From NCBI RefSeq assembly GCF_006874465.1, contig NZ_VIRL01000026.1, positions 1 through 64,000 of the forward strand: a DNA stretch of 64,000 bases. The letters run 5' to 3'. Source of the stretch: Microbispora bryophytorum (GTDB taxonomy: Bacteria; Actinomycetota; Actinomycetes; Streptosporangiales; Streptosporangiaceae). The notes below the pieces were generated by a model that made no database searches, was not told the DNA's origin, and saw only the letters and a program-made list of their open reading frames with translations. Of the stretch, positions 7,932-16,517 are shown piece after piece; position 1 is the stretch's first letter, and each line of letters begins with the position of its first letter. The translations under genes were made by a program, and so were the position numbers.

Positions 7932-9389
7932 TCAGCCGGTGGCGCAGGCCGCGCCGTTGAGGGAGAAACCGGCCGGTGCGGTGTTGCTGCCGCCGTAGGT
8001 GGCCTGGAAGCCGAAGTTCGTGCTGCCTCCGGCGGGGATGGCGGGGTTGTAGGAGACGTTACGCGCGGTGACCTGGGCGCCGGACTGGGTCACGCCGGCG
8101 TTCCACGCGTTGGTGACCTGCTGGTTGCCCGGCCACGTCCAGGTGACGGTCCAGCCGTTGACCGGCGTGGTGCCGGTGTTCGTGATCGTGACCTCCGCCG
8201 TGAAGCCGTTGTTCCACGAGTTGGGCCGGTAGGTGATCCGGCAGGATCCCTGCTGCGGATTCGACGGGCTCGCGGACGGACTCGCGGACGGGCTGACGCT
8301 GGGGCTGGGGCTGGCGCTCGGGCTCGCGGACGGACTCGGGGACGGGCTGACGCTGGGGCTCGCGCTCGGGCTCGCGGACGGACTGGCACTCGGGCTCGGG
8401 CTCGGGCTCGGGGACGGGCTGGCGGACGGGCTGGCGCTCGGGCTCGGACTCGGGCCGCTACCGGTGAGGCCGAAGAACTGGATGGCGACGGCCGCCATGC
8501 CGCTCATGGGGAGACTGTGGCCCGCGCCCTGGATGGTGTAGGCCTCGACCCGCACCGTTGCGGAGGAGTCGGCGTAGCGGCGACGGTTCCACCCGGCCTG
8601 CGGGGTGTCGCTGGAGGTCGGCGTCTGGCTCAGGCCGTGCACGTTCGTCCACTGCTTGATTTCCTCCTCCAGCTCCGAATAGGCCACGACGTTGTCGGAG
8701 GTGCCGTGCCACAGCTGCATCCGCGGCCAGGGGCCGTGATAGGAGGGGTTGGCGTTGCGGACCACGTCGCCCCACTGCTGGGCGGTCTTGCCGACGCACG
8801 GCGCGGAGTTGCCGCCGGGCTGGTAGGCGGCCTCGTTCGGGAAGCAGGTGAACGGCACTCCCATGAACGCGGCGCCCGCCTTGAACACCTCGGGATACAG
8901 GGCGAGCATGGCGTTGGTCATCATGGCGCCCGAGGAGGCGCCGGTCGCGAACACCCGGTTCGAGTCGCCGTGATACTGCTGCTCGACATAGGTCACCATC
9001 GACATCAGCGAGACCGGGTCGGTCTGGCCGCCGCGCACCTTGGACGCCTCGGACCAGTTGTCGAAGCAGTTGGCCTTCTTCGACGCCGACGGGTAGATCA
9101 CGATGAAGCCGTACCGGTCGGCCAGCGACGCGAATTCGGTGGACGAGTAGAAGCCCGGCCCCGTGCCGCCGCACGTGTGCATGGCCAGCACGATCGCCGG
9201 GTTCTGCTGGGCGCTGTTCGGGACGTACACGTACATGCGCAGATTGCCGGGGTTGGCGCCGAAGTTGGTCACCTCGGTCAGCGTGGCCGCGGCGGCGGGG
9301 TGCGCGGACACCAGCACCGACGCCAGGGCCGCGGCGGCGCACAGCACCGCGGCGACGGCACCGGCGAGCGCCGCGAGTAATCGCCTCAT
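7932..9389 (-). CDS. secreted PHB-depolymerase/CE1-type esterase with CBM2
   Basis: Extracellular carbohydrate esterase (acetylxylan or feruloyl esterase type) tethered to cellulose or xylan. Order: signal peptide ending near residue 35 (AHPAAAA), a catalytic domain to about residue 310 with nucleophile motif G-A-S-S-G and a C-terminal His in GAGHSLP, a Ser/Pro/Ala linker of about 65 residues, then a family-2 carbohydrate-binding module (from about 377, three conserved Trp). AAGGAGGAG lies six bases before the ATG. It is close to the xylan operon and would remove ester side groups. Whether acetyl or feruloyl groups are the target is not decided. Confidence 0.9.
   Translation of the reverse strand: MRRLLAALAGAVAAVLCAAAALASVLVSAHPAAAATLTEVTNFGANPGNLRMYVYVPNSAQQNPAIVLAMHTCGGTGPGFYSSTEFASLADRYGFIVIYPSASKKANCFDNWSEASKVRGGQTDPVSLMSMVTYVEQQYHGDSNRVFATGASSGAMMTNAMLALYPEVFKAGAAFMGVPFTCFPNEAAYQPGGNSAPCVGKTAQQWGDVVRNANPSYHGPWPRMQLWHGTSDNVVAYSELEEEIKQWTNVHGLSQTPTSSDTPQAGWNRRRYADSSATVRVEAYTIQGAGHSLPMSGMAAVAIQFFGLTGSGPSPSPSASPSASPSPSPSPSPSASPSASPSASPSVSPSPSPSASPSASPSPSVSPSASPSASPSNPQQGSCRITYRPNSWNNGFTAEVTITNTGTTPVNGWTVTWTWPGNQQVTNAWNAGVTQSGAQVTARNVSYNPAIPAGGSTNFGFQATYGGSNTAPAGFSLNGAACATG
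8265..8456. repeat. low-complexity Ser/Pro/Ala linker repeat
   Basis: Degenerate 6-12-bp units of the type gggctcgcggac encode the (SPSPSAS)n linker joining the esterase and CBM2 domains. Such linkers change length easily by slippage. Confidence 0.85.
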
Positions 9390-9579
9390 CCGCTCCTCCT
9401 TTTCGATCAGTGGCGGTTCCTTCTTTTCTTTGTGCCTTTCCGCACACGCTCCAGAATCGCCGTCCGCTCAGATATCGTGACGTCAGCCGGTATAGAAGCG
9501 GTGTCGTCCCGCAGTCAAGGCATGACCGCGAGGGCCTCGGCGATCAAATAGGCGTTTCCGCTGAATATCAAGGTACTTG

Positions 9580-9598
9580 CTATCAAGTAACTTGATAG
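9580..9598. promoter_or_regulatory. perfect palindromic operator for MarR-type regulator
   Basis: CTATCAAGT-A-ACTTGATAG is a perfect 9-bp inverted repeat with one central base. It lies just upstream of the likely MarR start and about 190 bases from the divergent esterase start. The size and symmetry fit a MarR dimer site, so autoregulation is the simple reading. A further half-like sequence (ATCAAGGTACTT) precedes it. Confidence 0.8.
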
Positions 9599-9621
9599 GA
9601 ATCCGCGAAACTTACATCGTG

Positions 9622-10113
9622 ATGATCGCGCGGTATGGTCGTCCGGTGACCGCCCGCCGCCCCCGCCCCGCCGCCCAGCCGGCCGCCTCCGGGGCACGCC
9701 TGAGCTACCTGGTGTTCCGCCTGGAGCGCCGCATCCGCGCCCGCCTGGACGACACGCTCGCCCGGCACGGCGTCACCACGACCGAATACATGGCGCTCAG
9801 CGAACTGCGCACGCGCGACGGGGCGTCGTCGGCGGAGCTGGCCCGCATCGCCTTCGTCACGCCGCAGGCGATGAACCTCGTCATCCGCGACCTGGAACGG
9901 CGCGGCCTGATCCGCCGCGACCCGCACCCGGAGGGCGGGCGCACACTGTGCGCCCGCCTCACCGCCGAGGGGGTGTCCGTGCTGCGGCGCTGCGACATCT
10001 CGCTCGACGACATCGAAGCGGTCATGCTCGCGAAGGTCGACGACACGACGCGTGAGACCCTCAGAGACGGCCTCACCGTGTGCGCCCGGGCCCTGCGTCC
10101 CGACGCGGACTGA
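9622..10113 (+). CDS. MarR-family transcriptional regulator
   Basis: Winged-helix dimeric regulator of 163 aa. The core reads LARHGVTTTEYMALSELR..., recognition-helix region SSAELARIAFVTPQAMNLVIRDLERRGLI, then the wing RDPHPEGGRT. The start is uncertain: ATG 9622, GTG 9619 and GTG 9646 are all in frame and none has a good ribosome site, so a leaderless message is possible. An ATG-like extension to 9577 would run through the palindromic operator and is less likely. It may control itself and possibly the divergent esterase. Confidence 0.85.
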   Translation: MIARYGRPVTARRPRPAAQPAASGARLSYLVFRLERRIRARLDDTLARHGVTTTEYMALSELRTRDGASSAELARIAFVTPQAMNLVIRDLERRGLIRRDPHPEGGRTLCARLTAEGVSVLRRCDISLDDIEAVMLAKVDDTTRETLRDGLTVCARALRPDAD

Positions 10114-10141
10114 CGCGGACCGACGCGGACCGGCGAGGTCG

Positions 10142-10597
10142 TCAGAGCAGCCTGGTCATGAACACGCTGTGCGGATCGGGCCGGTAGTCGGCGAAGGGTT
10201 CGCAGTAGCCGAACCCGAACTTCTCATAAAGCCTTCTGGCGGGCAGGAAGAAGTCGGCCGAACCGGTCTCCAGGCTCAGCCGGGTGAAGCCCATCCGCCC
10301 GGCCTCGGCGAGGATGTGGCTCAGCAGCAGGGACGCGATCCCGCCGCGCTTGCGCGCCACAGCGGTGCGCATCGACTTCAGCTCGGCGTGCGCCGGGTCG
10401 AGCCTCTTGAGCGCGCCGCAGCCCACGACGGTGTCGCCGTCCATCACCGACCAGAACGTGACCTCGGGCGTGCGCAGGCCGTCGAGATCGAGGGCGTGCT
10501 TGCTCTCCAGCGGCGTGATGGACCGCATCTCCCGCACGTGTTCCCGCAGGAACTCGGCGATCCGCGGGCCGGACAGGTCGTCCACGACGATTCTCAT
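10142..10597 (-). CDS. GNAT-family N-acetyltransferase
   Basis: A 151-aa acetyl-CoA-dependent transferase. The GNAT core is recognisable: TVVGCGALKRLD (beta strand), ELKSMRTAVARKRGGIASLLLSHILAEA (acetyl-CoA pyrophosphate loop, Arg/Gly-rich) and the C-terminal ARRLYEKFGFGYCEPFADY. This pattern resembles small PhnO/ElaA-like GNATs acting on small molecules. It ends 29 bases from the convergent MarR gene. No partner gene shows the substrate. Confidence 0.85.
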   Translation of the reverse strand: MRIVVDDLSGPRIAEFLREHVREMRSITPLESKHALDLDGLRTPEVTFWSVMDGDTVVGCGALKRLDPAHAELKSMRTAVARKRGGIASLLLSHILAEAGRMGFTRLSLETGSADFFLPARRLYEKFGFGYCEPFADYRPDPHSVFMTRLL

Positions 10598-10610
10598 CGC
10601 GCTCGTTCGT

Positions 10611-10690
10611 CCATCGGTGCTCGGTTCACATCGGTGCTCGATTCACATCGGCGCTCGGCGACATCGGTGTCGGTGCTCGGTATCTGTGGT
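10611..10690. repeat. short tandem repeats in intergenic DNA
   Basis: Four to five degenerate copies of a 16-18-bp unit (cacatcggtgctcggtt type) lie between the GNAT and SGNH genes. There is no coding potential; slippage-type repeat. Confidence 0.7.
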
Positions 10691-10731
10691 CGGGGGGACC
10701 ACGGCCGGACGCCACTCTAGCCGCCGGTGCG

Positions 10732-12009
10732 TCAGGCGAATCCGAAGCCCGGGGGCAGCGGCTCCCGCCGGAACAGGTGCGCGGGTACGGCGTCGGCGAG
10801 GGCCTGATATCCCGCCGGGTTCAGGTGCAGGTGGTCACCCACGTCGTACGCGGCGAGCAGCCGGCGGGGATCGGCCGGGTCGCGGGCGGCGCGGTCGAAG
10901 TCGATCATGGCGTCGAACCGGCGGCCGGCCCGGATCCATTGGTTGACCGCCTGCCGGGCCGCCTCCCGGCAGCCCTGCGCGTCGTCGTAGGAGGAGTTGC
11001 CGCCGAACGGCGTCAGCGTGGCCCCGTAGACACGGATGCCCCGGGCATGCGCCCGCGTGATGATCTGGTCGTAGGCGAAGACCAGGTCGTCGGCCACCTG
11101 CTTCTGCGCGGCCGGGGTCGCCTCGGCGGTGCCGATGTCGTTGACCCCCTCGAACAGGACCAGCCACGCCACGCCGCTGTGGGCGAGCACGTCGCGGTCC
11201 AGCCGGGCCAGCACGTTGGGGCCCAGGCCGTCGTTGAGCACCCGGTTGCCCCCGGCCGCCTGGTTGACCACCGCCACGCCGTCCATGCCGTGCCGGGACC
11301 GCAGGCGGTCGAGCAACCGGTCGGGCCAGCGATCGTTGCCGTTGGTGGTCGAGCCCCGGCCGTCGGACAGCGAGTCGCCCACCACCGCCACCGCGGCGAC
11401 CGAAGGATCGGCCCACACCTCCACTCCGCTGAGGAAGTACCAGTGATCCACCGCGGTCGCACCGGGCAGGTCCTCCGCGTCGGCGTGGTCGCCGGGCAGC
11501 AGGTAGGAGGTGGTTCGCGAGCCCGGATGCGAGGTGATGCCCGCCGAGCGCTGCCCGTCGGCCAGATGGACCGTCACCGTCAGGTTCGACCCGGGCGCCG
11601 GCTCGACGTCCAGCGGGTCGGAGACCGCCTGCGCCCCTGCGGGGATCGTCAGCGACGGGCGCCCGTGGAAGGTCACCGGCCGCACCGTTCCCGGCTGGAC
11701 CGCGCTCACCCCCGCCCGCCCCTCGGCCGGTGCCGCCACGGTCACCTTCGTGATGGGCAGCGCCGCGCCGCCGAAGGCGTTCGACACCCTCACCCGCATC
11801 CGCCACCCGCCCACCGAGACCCGGACCGTCTGGCGCAGCGTCGCGTTCGCGAGAACGAGGTCGTCCCGGAGGAACGGTGAAGGCGGCATGTTGTCCGGCT
11901 CCGTCAACTGCGGCATCGCCGTCCAGGTGGGGACCCAGTGCCCGTTCGCCTCCAGCACCACGGGCATCTCGGGCGTCTCCGGCATCATGGGCATCTCCGG
12001 CAGGGACAT
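10732..12009 (-). CDS. SGNH/GDSL hydrolase, probable carbohydrate esterase
   Basis: A 425-aa esterase with the four SGNH blocks: GDSLSDG (Ser), GGNRV (Gly), EGVNDIG (Asn) and DHLHLNPAG (Asp/His). The N-terminal half is a beta-rich domain often found in family-2-like acetyl esterases. No signal peptide is visible, so a cytoplasmic role on imported oligosaccharides is plausible, in line with the intracellular GH67 and GH39. It is the last gene of the xylan operon. The start is uncertain: ATG 12009 has no clear ribosome site and begins in a Met-Pro repeat (PEMPMMPETPEMP) that continues upstream in another frame. Confidence 0.85.
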   Translation of the reverse strand: MSLPEMPMMPETPEMPVVLEANGHWVPTWTAMPQLTEPDNMPPSPFLRDDLVLANATLRQTVRVSVGGWRMRVRVSNAFGGAALPITKVTVAAPAEGRAGVSAVQPGTVRPVTFHGRPSLTIPAGAQAVSDPLDVEPAPGSNLTVTVHLADGQRSAGITSHPGSRTTSYLLPGDHADAEDLPGATAVDHWYFLSGVEVWADPSVAAVAVVGDSLSDGRGSTTNGNDRWPDRLLDRLRSRHGMDGVAVVNQAAGGNRVLNDGLGPNVLARLDRDVLAHSGVAWLVLFEGVNDIGTAEATPAAQKQVADDLVFAYDQIITRAHARGIRVYGATLTPFGGNSSYDDAQGCREAARQAVNQWIRAGRRFDAMIDFDRAARDPADPRRLLAAYDVGDHLHLNPAGYQALADAVPAHLFRREPLPPGFGFA

Positions 12010-12089
12010 CGTGGGCCCCGCGGCATCTCGGGCACCACGGGCATCTCGGGCGCCACATCGGGCTGCGAAACCACGGGCTCCCCCGGCAT
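11985..12089 (-). other. 34-codon Met-Pro ORF overlapping SGNH start
   Basis: Starting at ATG 12089, 20 bases after the GH67 stop, this frame encodes MPGEPVVSQPDVAPEMPVVP and stops inside the SGNH gene. The same PEMP motif repeats in the SGNH frame right after its assumed start. Either this is the true N-terminus of the SGNH gene broken by one indel in repeat DNA, or a small coupled ORF. Confidence 0.4.
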
Positions 12090-12109
12090 GCCGTGGCGGT
12101 CCGGCGCCC

Positions 12110-14176
12110 TCACGGTATGCGCCGGCCGCGGAGGTCGGGCACGCCCGACTTGCGGAAGAAATAGGCGTTGACCTGGTCGCGCCACTCCTCCGCGCAGCGG
12201 ACCTGCTCGTCGAGGAGCCGTTCGACCCGGGCGTGCAGGGACGGGTCGAACAGCCCTGCGGCCTCCTGCCATCGCCGTCTGGCCTCGACCGCCTCCTCGG
12301 CCCCCGCGAAATGCGTGTCGTAGATGTGCTGGATGACGGTCGATCCGCTGTGCAGCACGTGCCCGTACGGGACGTGGTGGAAGAACAGCAGCAGTTCGTC
12401 GGGGCACCGGTCGAGCGACTCGTACACCTGCGACCACGGCGGCGGATACTGGCCGGTGAAGCCGGTCCCGGTGGCGCGGGTGCGGTCCACGCCGACGCCG
12501 TCCCGGTCGGCGAAGTGATAGGTGCCCCACGGCGTGTACTCGTATCCGTCCACGTCGGGCCCGTAGTGGTGGCCGGGACGGACCATGAATCCGACACCCA
12601 GCGGCGCGGTGTACCGCTCGTAGGTGCGCCAGGAGCCGCCCATGATCGCATGCAGGGTGCGGCGCAACCGTTCGGTCTCCGCGGTCCCCGCAGGCTCCGC
12701 GTCCCCGTTCGCCGTCCCGGACGGCGTCGCCGGCGTGAAGGTGAGGTCGATCCACTCGTCGAGGATCGCCGCCGGGTCGGTCCCCGGCGTCCAGGCGAGC
12801 CTGCCGAAGGCGTACAGGTTGGCCTGGGCGAGCGGGTGGCCGGTCCAGTAGGGGTCGTCGCCCACGTTGGAGACCCCCACCAGATCGCCGCCGCCGACGA
12901 GCTCCGCCACGTCGGCCCCGCCGTCTCCCCAGGGGCGGAAGCCGAGCACCTCGCGCCACATCGGGGGGAGGTAGCAGACGTGCCGCTGCTGGCCGGTGTA
13001 CTCCTGCGTCACCTGCAGTTCCACGGCCAGGCGGGTGGCGGGCATGGCCGCGATCACCGGCGACACCGGCTCGCGCACCTGGAAATCCACCGGGCCGTGC
13101 TTCACCTGCAGGATCACGTTGTCGCGGAACCGCCCGTCGAGCGGGGCGAAGTGGTCGTACGCGGCGCGGGCCCGGTCGGTGGACCGGTCGCGCCAGTCCT
13201 GCCGGTGGTTGTACACGAAGGCCCGCCAGTGGACGACCCCGCCGTACGGCTCCAGCGCCTCGGCCAGCAGGTTCGCGCCGTCGGCGTGGTCGCGCCCGTA
13301 CGCGAACGGGCCGGGCTGCCCCTCGGAGTCGGCCTTCACGACGTAGCCGCCGAAGTCGGGGATCGCGTCGTACACCCGCTCGGTGACGCCCGCCCACCAT
13401 TTCCGCACGTCCTCGTCGAGCGGGTCGGCGGTCGCCGGCCCCCCGAGGACGACGGGCGAGGCGAAGCTCACCGACAGGTGGACTCCGATCCCGTACGGCC
13501 GCAGCACGTCCGCGAGCGCGGCGACGTCGCCGAGCCGGTCGGTCAGCAGGTGGGCCTCGGTGGCGTGCACGTTGACGTTGTTCACGGAGATCGCGTTCAC
13601 GCCGCACGCGGCCAGCAGCCGCCCGTAGGCCCGCACCCTGGCCAGGTCGCCGCGTGGCGCGCCGTCGCGCCAGAAGATCGACCCGCCCGCGTAGCCGCGT
13701 TCGACCTGGCCCATCACCGGATGGACGTCGACGTTGTCCCAGTGGTCGAGCATGCGCCGCCGCATCGCGGGCCGGTGATGCTCGGCCTGCCGCTCGCCGG
13801 CGAACGCCCGCTCACCGAGCCGCACGACGTGGAACAGGCCGTAGAGCAGCCCGGCGGGCTCGTCGGCGAGGACCACGGTGACGCCGTCGCGCCGCGCGAG
13901 TACGTATCCCTCGGCGCCGATCGCGGAGCCGGGCCGGACCTCGCCCGCGACGCCCGGCAGCGGTTCCGCGGTGGTGAGCGCGAGCACGAGGTCGTGCGGC
14001 CCGTCTCCGGCGCCCCGGCGCACGCGTCCGCCGTGCCGGGCACAGGCGTCCGCCACCTCGTCGTGCACGGTCCCGGCGAGGAGCCCGTCGCCGAGCACGA
14101 GCGTGCGGCGCGAGCCGATCGCCCGGAACGCCTCCGGCGGCAGCCACGCCGGATGGACAGGATCAGGAAGCGTCAC
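12110..14176 (-). CDS. GH67 alpha-glucuronidase
   Basis: Removes (4-O-methyl)glucuronic acid from the non-reducing end of aldouronic acids made from glucuronoxylan. The 688-aa length is typical. Seen: GYAGGSIFW, the acid residue in VVKADSEGQPGP, and the two carboxylates of the GH67 centre in PLDGRFRDN and FQVREP. No signal peptide, so cytoplasmic, acting on oligosaccharides brought in by the nearby importer. Start GTG 14176 lies inside the end of the YesL-like gene (14-base overlap). Confidence 0.95.
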   Translation of the reverse strand: MTLPDPVHPAWLPPEAFRAIGSRRTLVLGDGLLAGTVHDEVADACARHGGRVRRGAGDGPHDLVLALTTAEPLPGVAGEVRPGSAIGAEGYVLARRDGVTVVLADEPAGLLYGLFHVVRLGERAFAGERQAEHHRPAMRRRMLDHWDNVDVHPVMGQVERGYAGGSIFWRDGAPRGDLARVRAYGRLLAACGVNAISVNNVNVHATEAHLLTDRLGDVAALADVLRPYGIGVHLSVSFASPVVLGGPATADPLDEDVRKWWAGVTERVYDAIPDFGGYVVKADSEGQPGPFAYGRDHADGANLLAEALEPYGGVVHWRAFVYNHRQDWRDRSTDRARAAYDHFAPLDGRFRDNVILQVKHGPVDFQVREPVSPVIAAMPATRLAVELQVTQEYTGQQRHVCYLPPMWREVLGFRPWGDGGADVAELVGGGDLVGVSNVGDDPYWTGHPLAQANLYAFGRLAWTPGTDPAAILDEWIDLTFTPATPSGTANGDAEPAGTAETERLRRTLHAIMGGSWRTYERYTAPLGVGFMVRPGHHYGPDVDGYEYTPWGTYHFADRDGVGVDRTRATGTGFTGQYPPPWSQVYESLDRCPDELLLFFHHVPYGHVLHSGSTVIQHIYDTHFAGAEEAVEARRRWQEAAGLFDPSLHARVERLLDEQVRCAEEWRDQVNAYFFRKSGVPDLRGRRIP

Positions 14177-14897
14177 GAGGCCTCTCCGGGGAATCGCCCT
14201 GCACGGTATCGCCCTGAACGGTGAACTTCTCCGTGACCTCGGCGATCAGCGACCGGCTGTTCAGCAGCAGCGCCGCCGCGAACACCGAGGCCAGCAGCGC
14301 CAGCGCGGCCTCGGAGCCGACCAGCGTGACGCCGGCCGCGACGACGAGCAGGCAGGCGTCGGCCAGCGCGACCCGGGGCGAGGAGAACAGGAAGTAGGCG
14401 GCCAGGCGGGCGACGTCTCTAGCCCGGAACGTGAACAGCGATGTGATCACGAGGGCGTTCGCGCCCCAGAGAGCCGCCGCCAGCGCGATGAGGACCAGCA
14501 GGATCGCCCACCACCCCGGGACGCCTGCGGCGCCGAAGTTCCCCAGCGTCGATCCGACGACGGTCAGCAACGCCAGCAACGGGATCCAGAGCTTCACCAC
14601 CCCGCCGACGTTCATCCGGTAGCCGCGCCAGAACGCCGTCGCCGGGTGGAGATCCGCCAGGTCCAGCCGGCGGTGGTGCACCGCGTACAGCGCGGCCGAC
14701 AGCGCCGGGCCGGCCGGCAGCGCGCAGACCGCGGCCAGCGGGACGTTGGCGGCGTCGTGGTCGAGCAGCACGAGCCCGGCCAGGCCGGGCACGGTGGTGG
14801 CCAGGACCAGGAGCTCGACCACGAGCAGGGTGTAGATCAGCGCGGAGGCGCGCGAGAGCGGTCCCTGACCGAAGCGCCGCATCGTCGTCTCGGTCAC
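14163..14897 (-). CDS. YesL/DUF624 membrane protein
   Basis: A 244-aa integral membrane protein with about five hydrophobic segments. YesL-like proteins commonly sit in operons with LplABC-like importers and glycosidases; their biochemical job is not established. Here the GTG start overlaps the GH39 stop (GTGA), and its own end overlaps GH67 by 14 bases. The cytoplasmic tail carries a small duplication (TVQGDTVQGD). Confidence 0.88.
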   Translation of the reverse strand: MTETTMRRFGQGPLSRASALIYTLLVVELLVLATTVPGLAGLVLLDHDAANVPLAAVCALPAGPALSAALYAVHHRRLDLADLHPATAFWRGYRMNVGGVVKLWIPLLALLTVVGSTLGNFGAAGVPGWWAILLVLIALAAALWGANALVITSLFTFRARDVARLAAYFLFSSPRVALADACLLVVAAGVTLVGSEAALALLASVFAAALLLNSRSLIAEVTEKFTVQGDTVQGDSPERPRDAS

Positions 14898-16450
14898 AGC
14901 GCGGATTCCTCACCCGAGACGAGCGGGTCCAGGCCGAGCAGGCGGCGGTCGTCCCACCTGTCCCCCCAGGGCGGGGTCTCGTCGGCCACCGGCGTGATCT
15001 CCAGCAGGGTGACCTCGTGGCGGTCGAGGGTGACGTCCAGGACGACCCTTCCGTCCTCGATCGGCAGGCTGCGATGGCTGCGGACCGGCTCCGCCGCCTC
15101 CCGCAGCGCGTCGAGCTGCCGTGGGCCGGGCGAGGCCGGGCGGCCCATCTCGCACCACGCCCTCCAGGCGTTGCCCTTCTCCTCGCTCACCGACGAGCGC
15201 AGCAGGAAGGCCCGGCCGGACGGGGAGCCGACCGGGACCGACAGCCGCACGGTGTGCCCGTCGGCGGGCGGGCCGCCGGTGACGTCCACCGGCGCCCAGG
15301 CCAGCGCGGTGACCCGGCCGGCGTCGTCCCGCGTGACCAGGTGATCCTCTCCGCGCGCCAGGATCTCCTCGCCCATTCGGGCCATGAAGGCGTACAGGTG
15401 GTAGGTCGGCTTCTTGATCTGACGGTGGGTCAGCAGGCCGAAGCCGCCGTGGAACAGCGACGTCGGCACCCCCGCCTCCTCGAACACGTCGCAGAAGGTC
15501 CAGTAGGAGAAGGAGTCGGCCAGGTCTCCCCCGGCGGCCAGCACCGGCGCGAGGTACGCGGCGTGGAACGCCGTGTCGTGGATCGGGTTGTCCGGCCGGT
15601 AGGAGGAGTTGAACTCGGTGATGTGCACGGGCAGGTCCGCCAGCGGGCCGCCCCGGAGCTGCCGCCGTGGGGTGGCGAACTGCTCCAGCAGCCGCGACGG
15701 CGGCGCCAGCGTCTGGTGCACGCCGAACGGCACGTGCTGGGCCGGGCCGGAGGTGTAGGCGTGCCGGCTGACGAAGTCGATCGGCACAGACCGTTCGACG
15801 ACGAAGTCGGCGAAGCGCACCAGCCACTCGTCGGAGCCGGGAGAGATGGCCGGTCCGCCCACCTGCAGTGAGGCGTCCACGTCCTTGACGGTGTTCGCGG
15901 TCAGCTCGTACAGGCGGTGGTAGGCGGCCTCGTCGGCGTCGAGCCAGAACTCCTTGAGGTTGGGCTCGTTCCACACCTCGATGGGCCAGGTGCGCACCTG
16001 GTCGAGCCCGTACCGGCCGACCAGGTGCGTCACCGTGGCCCGCACCAGCGCGGCCCACTCCTGCCAGTCCCGGGGCGGGGTGACGTTGCCCCGCCACCAG
16101 AACACGGTCTGCTCGCCGGACGCGAGCCCGGAGGGCATGAAACCCAGCTCCAGGAACGGCTTGACGCCGAGGTCGAGGTAGGCGTCGATCACCTGGTCCA
16201 CGTAGGTGAACGCGTGCCGCACGCGCCGGGTCCCCCCGTGCTCGTACGGCCGGTGGACGCCCACCCCGTCGCTCAGCAGCCCGTGCCCCCGGATGTGCCG
16301 GAAGCCGATCTCCCGCTGCACCAGCGCCAGCGACTCCTGGTAGTCCCGGCGCAGGGCCAGGTCGAACCGGCCGGTGCCGACGCAGAACCGCCAGGCGTCC
16401 GTCAGCCGGCTCGGGGTCTCGTGGACATCGGGGGCAGGGCTGGGCATCAT
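14894..16450 (-). CDS. GH39 beta-xylosidase
   Basis: Retaining glycosidase expected to release xylose from short xylo-oligosaccharides. From the Met at 16450 (GAAGGACG just upstream) the protein is 518 aa. The acid/base is Glu162 in IEVWNEPN and the nucleophile Glu279 in HITEFN, both in the usual GH39 spacing. No signal peptide, so it acts inside the cell. It follows the binding-protein gene by 67 bases and couples to YesL by GTGA. Alternatives within clan GH-A (alpha-L-iduronidase-like) are less likely given the xylan neighbours. Confidence 0.92.
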   Translation of the reverse strand: MMPSPAPDVHETPSRLTDAWRFCVGTGRFDLALRRDYQESLALVQREIGFRHIRGHGLLSDGVGVHRPYEHGGTRRVRHAFTYVDQVIDAYLDLGVKPFLELGFMPSGLASGEQTVFWWRGNVTPPRDWQEWAALVRATVTHLVGRYGLDQVRTWPIEVWNEPNLKEFWLDADEAAYHRLYELTANTVKDVDASLQVGGPAISPGSDEWLVRFADFVVERSVPIDFVSRHAYTSGPAQHVPFGVHQTLAPPSRLLEQFATPRRQLRGGPLADLPVHITEFNSSYRPDNPIHDTAFHAAYLAPVLAAGGDLADSFSYWTFCDVFEEAGVPTSLFHGGFGLLTHRQIKKPTYHLYAFMARMGEEILARGEDHLVTRDDAGRVTALAWAPVDVTGGPPADGHTVRLSVPVGSPSGRAFLLRSSVSEEKGNAWRAWCEMGRPASPGPRQLDALREAAEPVRSHRSLPIEDGRVVLDVTLDRHEVTLLEITPVADETPPWGDRWDDRRLLGLDPLVSGEESAL

Positions 16451-16517
16451 CGTCCTTCGCTCGCCGTCGGATGGGGCTCGCGCCGGCCGCGGGACAGGCA
16501 CGGCCGGCCTGGCCCGG

